Part shown: positions 52,560 through 64,000 of the stretch, piece by piece
Position numbering within the stretch: the first letter of the stretch is position 1
How the letters are laid out: every line of letters starts with the position of its first letter
DNA from: Brachypodium distachyon
Taxonomy: Eukaryota; Streptophyta; Magnoliopsida; Poales; Poaceae
Reading direction: 5' to 3'
Assembly: GCF_000005505.3 (NCBI RefSeq)
Contig: NC_016133.3
Span: forward strand, 52,665,237 to 52,729,236
DNA length: 64,000 bases
Program-made: the position numbers and the translations under genes
The notes under the pieces: model-generated
What the model saw: only the letters and a program-made list of their open reading frames with translations
Told to the model about the DNA's origin: nothing
Databases searched by the model: none

Positions 52560-54041
52560 CTACACGATGTGGCAATGCCCGAATGAGAGAAAAATACTCT
52601 AATCGTATAAAAAAATGTCAAAGAAGGTTTTGCATGCAACCAGACCAAATGGTGGAATAATCTATATAATTAATGTAATATTGCATGCTACATGTAGGGA
52701 GAAAAGAGAGATGCAGTGTAGAACAGACATGACAGTGAAGGGAATGCACACAGAATAAAAGGAGATTTAAACATTGGAAAAAGGGTCATCTGTAGAGAGA
52801 AAGTGAAGCATCCATGGAATTACAGTGTCCGCATGCCTTCTCTAGACACCAGAATACTTTCTGTTCTCCCCAGGCTCCGTAAAAATGTCGTTGAAAAAAT
52901 ATTCAACTGCAAAATATATTGACAGGAGTGGGCCAAGGCCCGACAGGGTGATTGACTGCAAATCCCTGAAATGTCAGCCATCGGACTCCGACATCCAATG
53001 GCTCGTATATAGAACGTATCTATTTAACCTGAACCATTTCATTGGAAAGATCCAACAGTTCATATACAAAGATATTGGTACGCTATATAGAAGTTCTAAT
53101 GAGGAGAAAAAGTTGGATGGTTGAACATAGGACGGAAGACTACGCACTGGGCTTCTCGAAATCACCAGCAGTTGGGATTAACCAGCGTATTGACATACAT
53201 GCAGTGCTGATCACGCAGATGAAACTTCTACCAGTGGATGAAATTCAGCAACTGAGCCTAACTGGTTAGTTCACTTGGTTGGGAGAGTGGATGTACACAG
53301 CACCTGAGTTCAACTCCTCATGGACATGGATTTGGGTTCCTATTCATACTGTATGGATTTTCTTTACAGTTTTTATATAAAAAATAAATAAATAAGAAAA
53401 TTCACACATATGGCTGCAGCTCCACTTTTCCAGATCAACCAACATCCTAGAACCCAAATAAGGAGATGAAAACTACATACAGAAAAGGAGAAAATGAACA
53501 TCCGTACCTTCACATTGGTTAATTTTCCAAAGTTCAGATGAAACAGTACTGAAGGCATCAAATTGACAGTGTCATTAAGATATAATCCAGTCATGACAGG
53601 TCTTTAGAAAAGTCAGACTTTGTCATGAACCAGTTTTTCCTGAAAGACCATAAACTGAATGTGAGTTTCATATCCAGCAGTCCAGTGGCAGTGTCTAACC
53701 TGTAATTTCAACCAGCTATTTTATTAATACTATTATAAATAGTCCACAAGTCCTAAGTATAACTTACAATAGCGATTGTTGAGCACGCCAACTAGGCTAG
53801 TGGCAAAATAAGTAAATACATCATTTCCATAATCTGACACTGACAGAAACAGAAGGCGTAACAAAGTAAACGAACCTTTCAAGTAATTTTCTGTTTCCAG
53901 TTTACAACAATGATTTCTTGGAAGTTGCATGTTTGGTAATGGTAATATCACAGTGACATGTTTCACTGGTCTTATAATGAAAGACTGCATAAAGAAACCA
54001 AACATTATTAAAAATGTCAGAAGCAGTAAGCCATTGATAAT

Positions 54042-56112
54042 TTAACCTTTTTTATTAACAATGACCTCAATTTTATTCCAAGTAACATCACACCTGCAAT
54101 TTTGTGGCACCCTCCATGAAAGTGCCCCTAATATTTTTAAGCCTGGTGGCATAGACATATAATCCCTCCAATCTTCCATTAGGATTCTTAAATCATGAAG
54201 TTTGCTCTGCAATCCAATGCAGCAGTTTGCATGCATAGTGCAAACCTTGTTTAAATTTCTGCTTGGCTCACAAATACCACCGAAGTATGTCGTACTTAAA
54301 AACTTAATTGTTAATCCAATTTCCGTAACGTAAGGATCATGCTTTATAAAATTAAACACATCCTGATCATGATAACCAGGATATCTTAGTCGGGAAGAAT
54401 GCCAAAACTTGTAGAACTCTATGCTTTGATTGTTGGATTTCACATAGTTGAATCCTCCGTTAGCTATGTTTCTCAAGTCAGTTGCATTGCCTACATAATG
54501 ATCACACGCACTCTGAAAATCTCCATCTGGATAAAGATATGGAAATGGATTGCGGAACCACATAACGTCTGCATCCTGAAAACGCATATAAAAGAAACGC
54601 TGTATCAGTTTATAGTAAGTGACTCTGTTTGTCTTTTCCAAATTTGTTATTTAATAGGAAGAAGGTATATTTTGTCTCAGCGCCAAATTGGAATATTGAT
54701 GCATTGGAACAGGAAGTAAAGTATACACAAAATTTACCGAGAAAATGAAGCTGTAACCTTTTTCAAGAACTAGGCGCAAGAAATCCAGCCTTTTCCACAT
54801 CAACTCCAGATATCCAGCAGTCAGAAACCTCTTCTCTTGAGAAAAGTCCACATCATCAGTTACAAGGGCAAAACAGTAGGGATGGATCTCAGTACATCGT
54901 CTATATGCTGTCCGATCGAATGCTATTATCACAAGGTGTTTGAGTAGTGAATTTGTTCTAATACCACGACGGAAACTATCAATGAAAAGATCTATAACTG
55001 AGCCTGGAGAAGCCCATGCAGCATTCAGTGTTGTTAATATAATGGTCTTGTTGTCCATAGAAGCCTCTTGTAGAACTTGCTCAAGTTTGGGATATTCTCT
55101 TTCCTACAACAATGATCGTATCAATTGACACACAAAGTCACGAAATGCCTCAGAAAGAAATTTGATAGCATATCAACTACCTGTTAAATTGAACCAAATA
55201 TCATCACGTGCACATACTAACTAAGAACTAAAAGCATCTGCCTAATCATTGAAAAAACCAAATTTTGAAAAATTCAATTAAAAACAGGCTGGATTATACA
55301 AATAAGAAGGGGAAAGTTTTGGCATTCCACCAGGAAGCATTAATATCCACTGTAAAGCATAAAAGTAAGCATCTGGCATACTGCACAGATTTCCATTTAA
55401 GTTTAGAATACTGATGATGCCATACAAATCAGCAGCTATAAGTACATTCATTCCCTCCTTTTTCATGTGCACATATTAACATCGAAAGTCATGCTCATGC
55501 TCATCAAATTGAACTGCTTGACCCCAATGGGAAACTTCCCTAATAGACACTCTACCACGGGCTAAGCGATTGCTTGATCCTCACGGGTAAATGAATAAAA
55601 TTAGGAATGTTCAAGGACACAGTTCAAGGTACTATTAACAACACAAATGAAGGCTACACAAATAGACAAAGCATGCTGACAGCCAAAGACAGTTTCCGGT
55701 ACCCAGGCCGCCGGAATTCACAAGTCACTAGGAGACGACAAACTGCAACATTAAGGAGAAGGAGGTGAAGCAGGAGGAGGGGGAGGGGGGGAGAAAAGCA
55801 CACCATATCGCCTGCGGCAACGGCGTCGAGGTCGCCGTCCTCCTCGGGGACCATAACCGGAGCACGCAGCGTGCCCTGCTCCTGCCAGGGCCGGAAACCC
55901 CACCCAACCTGCACCGGCGGGGGAGAATTCAACACGACGGCTCGGTACAGCACGGCGCAGGGCAGCGCCACGGCCGCGACGAGGAGGAGCGCCGCCGCGG
56001 CTTTCCGGAACGGCGCCGAGGCGTGCGGGGGACGATGCTGCGAGTTTCCAGGGAAGCGGCGGAGTGAGGTGGCGGACGCCGGGGCCAGGGTTTGACGCGT
56101 CGGCCTCGACAT
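54042..56112 (-). CDS. Putative Golgi glycosyltransferase (nucleotide-diphospho-sugar transferase family, At4g15970-like)
   Basis: Minus-strand exons: 55804-56112 (start MSRPTRQ), 54738-55103, and 54575 down to a stop at 54042; all in frame. The N-terminus is basic, then one hydrophobic helix (ALLLVAAVALPCAVLYRAVV), the layout of a type II Golgi membrane protein. Exons 2-3 carry the family core: ILTTLNAAWASPGSVIDLFI, DDVDFS, then SDADVMWFRNPF with the DxD metal/nucleotide-sugar site, NGGFNYVKSN, and HDQDVFN. This family transfers sugars to wall polymers or glycoproteins; donor and acceptor are not predictable here. The C-terminus is uncertain. An intron may start at 54093 (WRVPQNC then AG|gtgtga), with a short last exon such as 53591-53639. 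An in-frame upstream ATG exists at 56313, but MSRPTRQ fits better. Confidence 0.82.
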
Positions 56113-56799
56113 TGCTGGAGCGGCGGCGGTAGCGGCAGATGGCCACCGACGCGGAGAGGAGAAAGGGCGAATCGAGTGGGTCCGCGTCCTCCCTCGCGCA
56201 GTGTAACGGTCCTCCAACTCCAAGGCTCCAAGGCGGAACCTCACGAAAGTCCGTAAACCTTCCCCGAAGGCGTAAACCAAGTGGCAAAGACGGAAACCAT
56301 GTACCGGTGTCAAACACGATCAGGCGAAGGTAAGCGGTGCACGTGAGATGTGACCGCCAGACGACATTGCCACCGCATGCGAGGTGTCACTTGGGCGTGC
56401 GTTCCACCGCCCGCCGCTCAATCCACAAGCTGACCGTCCGGGTCACAAATTGCCGGGAGCTATGGGACCCACCTGTCAGCCGCCAAGCAGGGTCCGTCCG
56501 AGTCGACGCAGGGACCGCAAGAGGTTGCATCTAACTACCGCGGGCCGGCCAACGACCTTTGCTTCCTCTTCCCGCATGTTCCTCTCCTCACCCTCTTGGC
56601 CTCTTCCTGCCCGCTCGACGCTCGTCATCGAGCTCTCTGCGGATCCGGACCTGAGCGATTCGGTCGGTCGCGCGCAAGCTCAAGAAAAAGCAGCTGGTTC
56701 TCGGTGGTCTGTGAGAATTCGGTGCAGAAAGACCTGAAGAATTCGAAGAAACAGACAGGGCGTGGAGAATTCCAGACTTGCAGGGTTGTATCGTATCGT
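56113..56799. promoter_or_regulatory. Divergent promoter region between glycosyltransferase (-) and F-box (+) genes
   Basis: About 690 bases separate the two start codons, so both 5' UTRs and a shared or back-to-back promoter must lie here. The sequence is GC-rich (CpG-rich from 56100 to 56560). I see no convincing TATA box on either strand. Confidence 0.45.
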
Positions 56800-57554
56800 A
56801 TGGATGGGTTGCCTGAGGAGCTGTGCATCAAGATCTTCCGCCTGCTGGATCACCCGTCCCTCGCCGCTGCTCCACAAGGTTCGCTGCCTTCTTCCAAAGC
56901 GATCAAAAGTGTTATATTTCGGCGTATCAGCTGTATTAGTACTAGTAACTTCTGGTGGCCTGAATTGTTCCATCCAAGCTTTCCGAATTACAGGCCTTGA
57001 AAACCGTTGATCAGTTCCTGCTTACAAGCCCAATTTTTCCATGTACTAGTTTGCAGGAAATGGAACGCGTTGACCTGCGACAACGAGCTCTGGCGGAAGC
57101 TGTTTGAGGATAGATGGGGAGCGGATGCTACGGCATTCTACGCGCCAGAGCCAGAGGCTTCCAAGCCATGGAAGGATGTCTTTGTTGTGCAGGACAGATG
57201 CGACCGATACGGGCTGTAAGTCAACGTAGAATTCACGGAAACGGCCCCGTCTGGACATTTGTTTTCTGTTTTTAGGGGAGCATTGCATGCCTAGTACTTT
57301 GAGAGTGTGACTTGAAAGTTTACCCCTCTGTTCTTTGACTTCTTTCCAGGGGTGTCAGGATTATCAGAGAAGGAAATGACTACTACCTGATTCACCAAGG
57401 TGAGATCCAGAGCTACCTGGGTACGAGCTGCGGTGCCAAAGATGCACAGCTGCAGAGTGCTGATGCCGAGAAGAGGCAGATATCTGATCGAATCCTCTTC
57501 TTCCTGGGGGACCTGGAGGCTGCTTGTGCAAATGCCAAACGTGTCAAGGCATGA
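56800..57554 (+). CDS. Small F-box protein (3 exons, 149 aa)
   Basis: Exons: 56800-56878, 57050-57215, 57350-57554; joints rebuild APQ-VCRKWN and YGL-GVRII in frame. The N-terminus is an F-box: MDGLPEELCIKIFRLLDHPS, then VCRKWNALTCDNELWRKLFEDRW. The rest (about residues 50-149) has no Kelch or LRR repeats and ends in a helical stretch. F-box proteins bring substrates to SKP1-CUL1 (SCF) ubiquitin ligases through the F-box. The substrate-binding part here is short, so it may be a minimal adaptor. The final codons and stop lie at the start of a 160-bp tandem duplication that extends into the 3' UTR. The glycosyltransferase gene is divergent on its left and MYG1 convergent on its right. Confidence 0.88.
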
Positions 57555-57857
57555 CGGTTTCGTTTAGGAAGAAACTAACTGTCGAATGTCCGTGTATCAT
57601 TCCTCTTCTTGTTTTGCATACCTCGTGCATAGGTCTGTATTGAGTATGTATCTTACGCTCCTGCTCCATTGTGTTTCGCCTTCGACTCGCATATTCTTAC
57701 TGTGTAAGGCATGACGGTGTGGTTCAGAAAGAAACTAACCCTCGAATGTCCACATAATTCCTGTTCTTGCTTTGCATACCCCGTGCATAGGGCTACATTG
57801 TATTGTATCTTAAACTCCTGTTTCCATTGTGTTTGCCTTTGCCTCGAATATTCTTCG
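57546..57857. repeat. Two-copy tandem duplication, period 160 bp, at the F-box stop codon / 3' UTR
   Basis: AAGGCATGACGGT opens both copies (57546 and 57706). Shared phrases follow in order: 'agaaactaac', 'tcgaatgtcc', 'tttgcatacc', 'gtgcatagg', 'ccattgtgttt'. Copies differ by scattered substitutions and small indels. The first copy contains the last two codons and the TGA of the F-box gene. Confidence 0.9.
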
Positions 57858-58184
57858 TTTGGAAACTAAAACTCACATTGGCATTGCATTTCATTCTCAT
57901 ATTTGAACGCAGGCATGGTATAGTCATTTAATTGCTTATGCATACAAAATGCTAACTGCAGTAATAAATCAATTGGGAAGGGCAACAAATTAATGAGTTT
58001 CATCATCTTTTATCAAATGCAACTCTTCTTGTCTATCTTCATACAAATAACCTACCTCTGGTATCAGGTGGATGTTTTAAGCAACAGACAAAAATCCGAG
58101 CTAAGTTAATCATAAACTTGGTCCAAGTACAACAATCCAACTCTGTTACTTCGACTCAATGATCTGCGTAGTGCTTCGGCTGAA

Positions 58185-61100
58185 TCAGCATTGGACAGCA
58201 GCTCTTGCCATTTCCAATGCTCCTTCATAGGTCTTATTCCCCCCAATAAAGCCACTCATATGAATAAACACACAGCCAGGGATGCCAGTTTCCTTTGACA
58301 GTTCATCATCTCTCAAGCCCCTCCACCTTTCTGGGAGAGCCTTTCGGCTCTCGAATCTGTCTGGAGCAACAGAGACAGCTTGCACTCGCCAGGTTTTGCT
58401 CCTCTCATCCTACAATTATGCGGCCGAAGTCAATATACAGATGAAAATCTGGATGAGAATGCTATCAAGAAACAAGTTGCAACAACAACAAAACGCATGT
58501 GAAGAGACTTGACTGCGATGCTGGTTGCTAAAACGACTTCTACAACTTGCAAGCATTACATTATTTCTCTTCCAGATTACCCTTTTGGTGATAGCTATAC
58601 AAACACACAAAACTATAACTGCTGCATGAAATTCAAATAGCATGACTGAGAAGGGGGCAACATTTCTTACCTGGTACAGCACATACTTAGTCAGAGGGTC
58701 AGTCTTCAGCTCCTGTTCAAGCTCAAATAGATGAAGTTTCCACTGCAATAATGGAGAAGGGTTCAGGTTACATGCTTGGTACTCTTAGTACAACTGCAAT
58801 TCGGTATGATAATAATGGAGAATGTTCAGGTTACATGCTTGGTAGTCTTAGTACAATCCCAACTCAATACTTCAGGAAATTATTAATTAAACAAAGTACT
58901 TTCTTAAGGAAGTTTAAAGAACAGATATAATGTTAGTATAAATTGAGTGGCTAATGAAATCGACAAATCATCCCAAAGAAAATCAAGTCCCAGTACATAG
59001 AATGTATTGACTGCAGTTCTTATTGTACAGCAAATTTCAATGTCACTACAACATGATCAATATGTATGTGATGGTTTCAAGCCGATAATGCAAAAATATT
59101 GAGCACAACGAAGATTCACACAGCCAGCTATACGAATCATCTCTTCAATGCTGACACCCGACAGGCCAAAACCACCAAAGTTGATATAGTGCAAAAAACA
59201 AAGATCTTACCGGGCAGAATCTATCTAAAACCATGATTTCTCCACTTGGATCAACATTTCCTCTTGACAGCAAACACTCCATGACAATAGATCTTGCAGG
59301 TAACCATGACTTGACATGAAAGCGGACACTCTGTGTGGAAGTAGAAAAATAGTGTCATAGAGAAAGACGAGATACTCTATTTGAGGGTAATAGAACCCAG
59401 GAGAACAGGAGAACCCTGTTTGGAAACAAAAAATCAACGAGCACATACAGCAAAGACATAATTTGGCAACAAAATCCTGAAGCAACGCCTGAACAGCAAA
59501 GTCATACCTCCATAAATTCACTTCCGGCAAGCATCATTGCCTGTTGAAATGCGGCATTTTCTTTCTCGGGTGATTGATCTGGGTCAGTCCAGTCAGGATT
59601 AAACCGCCCAACACGTGAAGATAAGTGTGTATTGTTCACATACTTTGGTGGTTGGTCTGTGTCATATTGATTGATTCCATTATCAATTGCATCAAGTGCC
59701 TGTCATATGAAAGATATATTGCCTCACTGACACATTCATGTGGAAAAATACTGTCTTGGGAAATTAATGAATAATTGGTCGGAGGTAAAGATATTAATGA
59801 ATAAGGAGGGACAAATGGAAGTGTCTCTAAAAATTGATGTCAGATGACAGTTTATAAACTGAAGTTCTCTACACTTTGTTAACTTCTACTATATGGAACT
59901 TGTCAATTCATTGATTGCATAGGCCCATCTTACCTCTTTTTTGCCAGCAAAACCTTCTCTAAACCTCACAGCTGGCTCCAAACAGCCAACTGCATAGCAA
60001 TCACGTTTTACCAACATACAGTGTATCTTTCCATGCCAAACCCACTAAAGCAAGATCTCATATGTATGTTGCATTCAAGTACCAAACTCAACACAAGAAA
60101 CAGTTCAGGAAAAAGTGCAGATTCTGGAACTCAGTCCCTACATCAGTACCGCTATATTCAGGCCACCCTATATTTGTCCAAGGCTGGTATTGTTGATCTC
60201 TATTTAACATAGTCATTTTTTTATCTTTGAATCAAGGTTTCCATATTACAAAAGTACTAATGTAAATTTCATGGCTGCTATGAGTTTAGATTCACACCTC
60301 AACAAAGCTTTTGTATATTGCAAGATACACGCGATGAACATCTTCATGGTCCTCATTAAGCTCAAGTTCCTTTGCAATTATCTCCTTACCAAAATGCTGC
60401 AAAATCAGGGCAATTTTAGGTCATTAACAAACCACCTTTCAATAAATGGAAAGACATAAACAATTACTGGAGACTGGAGCAGCTATTACAATTGCAAATT
60501 GGAACTTGTGAACTTGGATACACTATCCATACATAAGACAAGGTGTGCTACAAATTTCACAACATCCACTGATAAATGGCTCAATGAACCCACCTAGTAA
60601 TGCAGTGCAATTGGGGACCCAGTTTATCAGATGTTATCAAAAAAAATTCTATATAGCTTCAATGAAATGAATTATTATTTCAGGATTTGCAGTGTCTATG
60701 GGACATACCTTGTAAACAAGGCCAGCACTGCTAAGTTTTGTGTGAAAGCCATATCCAAAGACCTCGTTGAAGCCCTTCTGGTGATGATCATAGCGATGCC
60801 GACTGGGATCATAGACACCACCAACATCAAGCACTGCATCCAGCGAATCAAGGATCTGTAGTGAATTTACATAAGAAATGGGGGCATACAGGTAAGTGTG
60901 GAACATGATATGCCAATTGCCAAATCACAAAGCATATGTCTAATACTTTTGCTACAACATATACAAGTAAGATTTCTTAAGCAAATCACTCAGTAAAATG
61001 AAGCAGAGGTTAACAAAAATTGATAGTCTCACTCAACCCTAATGGTTGCACTGACACGAACTACATGTTGAAGGGGGCAAGAGGTAGACATCGTCCTGTC

Positions 61101-61794
61101 ATGGGTAAGAAAACAACGTCTTAAACTATATGGCATTTTTAGCAAGATGTGAACGGCCGGAGTTCATAGCTTCCTGTACCAGGTGATAAGAAGTTGTACC
61201 ACACAAAACAGCAAACTCTAAGGGCTTCAGTTCACAGATTCACATTCTTGCAGCAGTACGAATCCACTATCCAGATATTAAAAAAGTAAGCTCAGTACTA
61301 ATTCAAATTAGTACACCTAGGCCTAATTGAAAACCAATACGTTCGTCAATTTTACGAGTGCTGGCATGCAATACCGTAATCCAATCCTCACACCAAGGCA
61401 AAACAAAACCGAAACAACCAGCACAAAATCGGCTGAAACTTTTTTGGGGAGGAATTGGCAGACCTATCGAGACAGTGACGAGGCAGCATACCTGGGAATC
61501 GCGGGTGCGGACGACGTCAGCGCCTGCGAACTGGGATGTGAGGCGGATGAGGAAGCAGCCGAGCGCCTCGTCGCAGTGGAAGCTGCCATTGTGTGTCCCC
61601 ACGCGCTTTCCGCTCCCCGTGCCGTTCGAGGAGTCGCCGTCGGCGGCGGCTGACGAGTAGATCCTCAGTCGCTTGGGCGAGGCGGCGCCTGCGGCGGCGG
61701 CGGCCATGGAGAAAGGGTTTGGGATTTGGGATCGCACGGGAGGACTGAACTTGACGGCTCGCTGCGACAGCCTCCAGGTGCAGGCGGCGAGCAT
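58185..61794 (-). CDS. MYG1: MYG1-type DHH exonuclease (UPF0160; 7 exons, 385 aa)
   Basis: Exons on the minus strand: 61492-61794, 60709-60855, 60298-60396, 59508-59699, 59211-59330, 58671-58742, 58185-58409; all in frame with GT-AG sites. The core has THNGSFHCDEALGC (67-80) and VYDPSRHRYDHHQKGF, with DHH at about 124-126. GRFNPDW and the C-terminal GCVFIHMSGFIGG are conserved in the family. MYG1 homologues in animals and yeast are metal-dependent 3'-5' RNA exonucleases found in nucleus/nucleolus and mitochondria; the plant role is inferred. From ATG 61794 the first 29 residues (MLAACTWRLSQRAVKF...) are basic and free of acidic residues, like a mitochondrial presequence. A second ATG at 61707 gives 356 aa without it. 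Both could be used. Confidence 0.92.
58747..58865. repeat. Two-copy tandem duplication, period about 64 bp, in MYG1 intron 5
   Basis: 'aataatggagaa...ttcaggttacatgcttggta' starts at 58747 and again at 58811, each followed by 'cttagtacaa'. The first copy abuts the polypyrimidine/acceptor side of the exon ending at 58742, so the duplication sits right beside a splice site. Confidence 0.85.
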
Positions 61795-63269
61795 TAGGGT
61801 CTGCGGAAGATGGGCTGAGGTTGTGTGGAGACTGGAGACGTAGGGTTCTGACGGGAGAGGTTTTGGGCTTTGGGCAGATTCCAGCAAAATTGCCTTTAAC
61901 CTGCAGTAGAAGGTTCCGAATTTATTTTTCTTTTCCATATTTGTAATTTCAAGATTTTCAACGTGCTTAGGATTGGAGATTTTTTCTATGTGAGAAATAC
62001 TCCTGGCACGGGCGCATTCACAAATTGACTTTACAAAAAAGTCCTACAGTTTGAAATTATTACATCCAAGCGAGTTCCTAAATCCCAGCCGCAATTTCAG
62101 ATCTCCCGATGCCATCGCACGCCGCCGTCGCCTCTTGCATGTCGACAAGCTCCGCCACCCAACATCTCCGTCAACGGGCGAGCATCACCGCGGCAATTCT
62201 TGGCAAGGGGAGCGCAGCACAGGGGAAGACGGAGAGCGGCACAAGAGAGGGTAGACGGCGCGCGGCACAGGGGAGGAGAGCGAGGAGAGGCGGAGGCGAG
62301 GGGGAGCGCGGCGGAGAAGAGCTGGGAAGTGAGGGGAGGCGGAGCGCGGCGTCGGAAGTGGAGCCAGAGAGTCGAGACGGGACAAGAGGCTGGAGGGCAG
62401 ATGAGAGGGGAGGAGGAGAGAAGAAACAAATGGCAGGGGTGTTTTTGTAAGAAGTCCGGCACGCCAAAGCAAATTGGCTTATCTTTTTCCGAAGAAATTA
62501 GTATGCAATTAATCTAAATTGAAGGTGTTAGCTCGAATCTTTGGTTTGCGATTATAATCTCATGTTTGACGTGATTGGTTAGATTCGATAGTGGACACAT
62601 ACGGATGAATGTCCCATCTTGAAGGCAATCTTGAAGTACATACATATGGTGGTCTTATCTTGAAGACTACCACATGTTGTGTCAATCCAATGATGTCCCT
62701 GCTGGAGGATTTGGTGCCCGATAATTGGCTTGTGGCAAGCGATGGAAAACATGGTTGTCATGAGGCACCAAACTAAAAGGAGGTGAGTAAACTTTTTCCG
62801 AAACAAAATCCTCATTCGTATTTGTTGGGTTAACCAGTTTATGACTGAAACATCGATGATATTAATTTTAGAAATGTATAGTGATTCTAAACCCACGGTG
62901 ACACGGTCGTCGGAAGTAATACAAGAGGCGCAGAGCAGTAGAAGAAGAGAGAAAGAAAAAAGGCTCATATGCTGTTCAAAATGAACGTGATCTCAATCAG
63001 GAAGCAAACAAAAAGAGGAGCAGTTTTCCCTAGAGATTACAAAAAGTGGGAATGAACAATACCGACTCGTGGTTCATCGCAGGGATAGATCGACCCTTCG
63101 ACATGTATATAGTAGTACGACGTGGCAGTATACCACTCCCGATCTCCCATCGTGTATGTAACAACTAGGATATGTGCTCTTCCTCTGTCCGTAGGTAGAG
63201 AAGCTCACGCTCTCCTGCAGCAGGCGTGCTGGTCCAAAGCGTGAAAACGGCGAGGCCCTGCAGCTCGAT
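61795..63269. other. Spacer upstream of MYG1 and downstream of the FLZ gene
   Basis: From 61795 to about 62050 is the probable MYG1 promoter. At about 62210-62430 lies a strongly purine-biased (G/A) tract on the plus strand. Open frames over it in several phases follow from this bias. A 129-codon minus frame (62579-62968) begins with a hydrophobic stretch but matches nothing I know and looks repeat-derived. The part next to 63270 is the FLZ 3' UTR. Confidence 0.45.
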
Positions 63270-63846
63270 CTACCGTGGCTGCGGTCGCCGCAGCTGGGGC
63301 GCGTTCTCCCTCTGCGCCAGCGCCTGCGCCAGCGCCTTGGGGGAGTTTTGCTTCTTCCTCCGGTGCCTCGTCTTTTCCGTCTCGATATGCCTCCTCCTGC
63401 ACTCCTCGCTGCAGAATGGCGTGTCCCCTCTGAACGACCAAATTTACGCAATGCAACGCGCAATGTGTCTCAATTTCTTTGTAAACAATGGAATAATCAC
63501 AAGTTCACAACGCGTAGCTAAGTTCTATGAATCGACCATGACAACGGTTGGTTGTGTGATGTGACCTGTACATGAAGATGTCGCCGGTGAGCGACCTGCG
63601 ACAGCGGGAGCACTCGTTGAGGAAGTGCTGCGCCTCCCCACCCAGCTGATCCTCGTCCGGGACAAACGACGCCACGGGCGAGTTTGTGGGGCTCTGCCTC
63701 GCCGCTCCCTTCTCCGCCTTCGCGGCTGCTCCGGCTCCGGCCCCGTCGCCGGGGGACGGCCGGAGGGCCTGCGCGCTGCCGCCGGAGAAGACGGCCGCGA
63801 AGTCGGGGTTGCCGAACGCGTGGAAGTAGGACGAGTTGAACTCCAT
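63270..63846 (-). CDS. FLZ: FLZ (FCS-like zinc finger, DUF581) protein; 5' end possibly beyond the window
   Basis: Minus-strand exons 63566-63846 and 63270-63429, joined by an AG|gtcaca donor and gttcag acceptor. They give 146 aa from MEFNSSYF. The FLZ domain is complete: HFLNECSRCRRSLTGDIFMY, then GDTPFCSEECRRRHI, with zinc ligands near C79, C82, C100 and C104. FLZ proteins are plant-specific adaptors that bind SnRK1 kinase subunits and respond to energy and stress. A basic tail (RHRRKKQNSPKAL) follows. The frame stays open upstream of this ATG to another at 63957, with a possible acceptor (cttgcag) in between. An upstream first exon outside the window therefore cannot be excluded. Confidence 0.85.
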
Positions 63847-64000
63847 CGGCCCCGTCAGCCGGCACGCGCCCACGCAAGCTGCCGGGGGTCGATCGGGAGC
63901 CGGCCGGGAAGGAGGCCAAGGAAACCTGCAAGATGGCGCGCTAGCTTTGAGAGGCAAAAGAAAGAAGCCAAACGGAGGCCGATTAATACACGGCGAGAGC

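Noticed and set aside
62579..62968. 129-codon secreted-looking protein
   Set aside because: Hydrophobic start but no recognisable family, repeat-like context and no promoter evidence.

Overview
The window is nuclear DNA of a grass. Gene models have GC-rich first exons, GT-AG introns (plus one GC-AG) and plant-only families: a calcium-dependent protein kinase (CDPK), a PH-RCC1-FYVE-BRX protein, a REVEILLE-type MYB, an ATL RING-H2 and an FLZ protein. Spacers hold many Stowaway MITEs with 5'-CTCCCTC ends. Compact spacing (nine confident genes plus the edge gene in 64 kb) and MITE style suggest a small-genome Pooideae grass such as Brachypodium; this is inference. From memory, the histone H4 / RVE-like / CDPK / ATL order resembles a stretch of the long arm of rice chromosome 2; that needs a synteny search.

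Layout. 1-7.4 kb: intergenic DNA, a degenerate LTR-like block and a dead LINE fragment (-). 7.8-8.5 kb: histone H4 (-) with its promoter. 9.8-13.3 kb: a seven-exon DHH/DHHA1 phosphoesterase gene (+) with a relic copy of part of exon 3 in intron 2. 13.3-20.4 kb: repeat-rich spacer. 20.4-26.2 kb: PRAF-type PH-RCC1-FYVE-BRX gene (+), convergent with the RVE1-like MYB gene (-) at 27.5-30.0 kb. 30-37.4 kb: mobile DNA (Tourist-like MITE, long inverted-repeat element, more MITEs, second dead LINE). 37.5-42.1 kb: CDPK (+). 42-46.3 kb: spacer. 46.3-46.9 kb: single-exon ATL (-). 47-53 kb: sparse, MITE-rich, with two candidate minus-strand exons of an unrecognised gene. 54.0-56.1 kb: putative Golgi glycosyltransferase (-). 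56.8-57.6 kb: small F-box gene (+). 58.2-61.8 kb: MYG1-type DHH nuclease (-). 63.3-63.8 kb: FLZ protein gene (-), possibly running off the right edge.

These are independent nuclear genes, not a pathway cluster. Loose themes are signalling (CDPK, PRAF, FLZ), ubiquitin ligation (ATL, F-box), clock output (RVE) and DHH-superfamily hydrolases (two unrelated members). I found no clearly novel multi-gene system. The most interesting signals are the decayed exon duplication in the DHH gene, the unassigned exons at 51.5-52.6 kb, the inverted-repeat element at 32.3-33.6 kb and the tandem duplication at the F-box stop codon.
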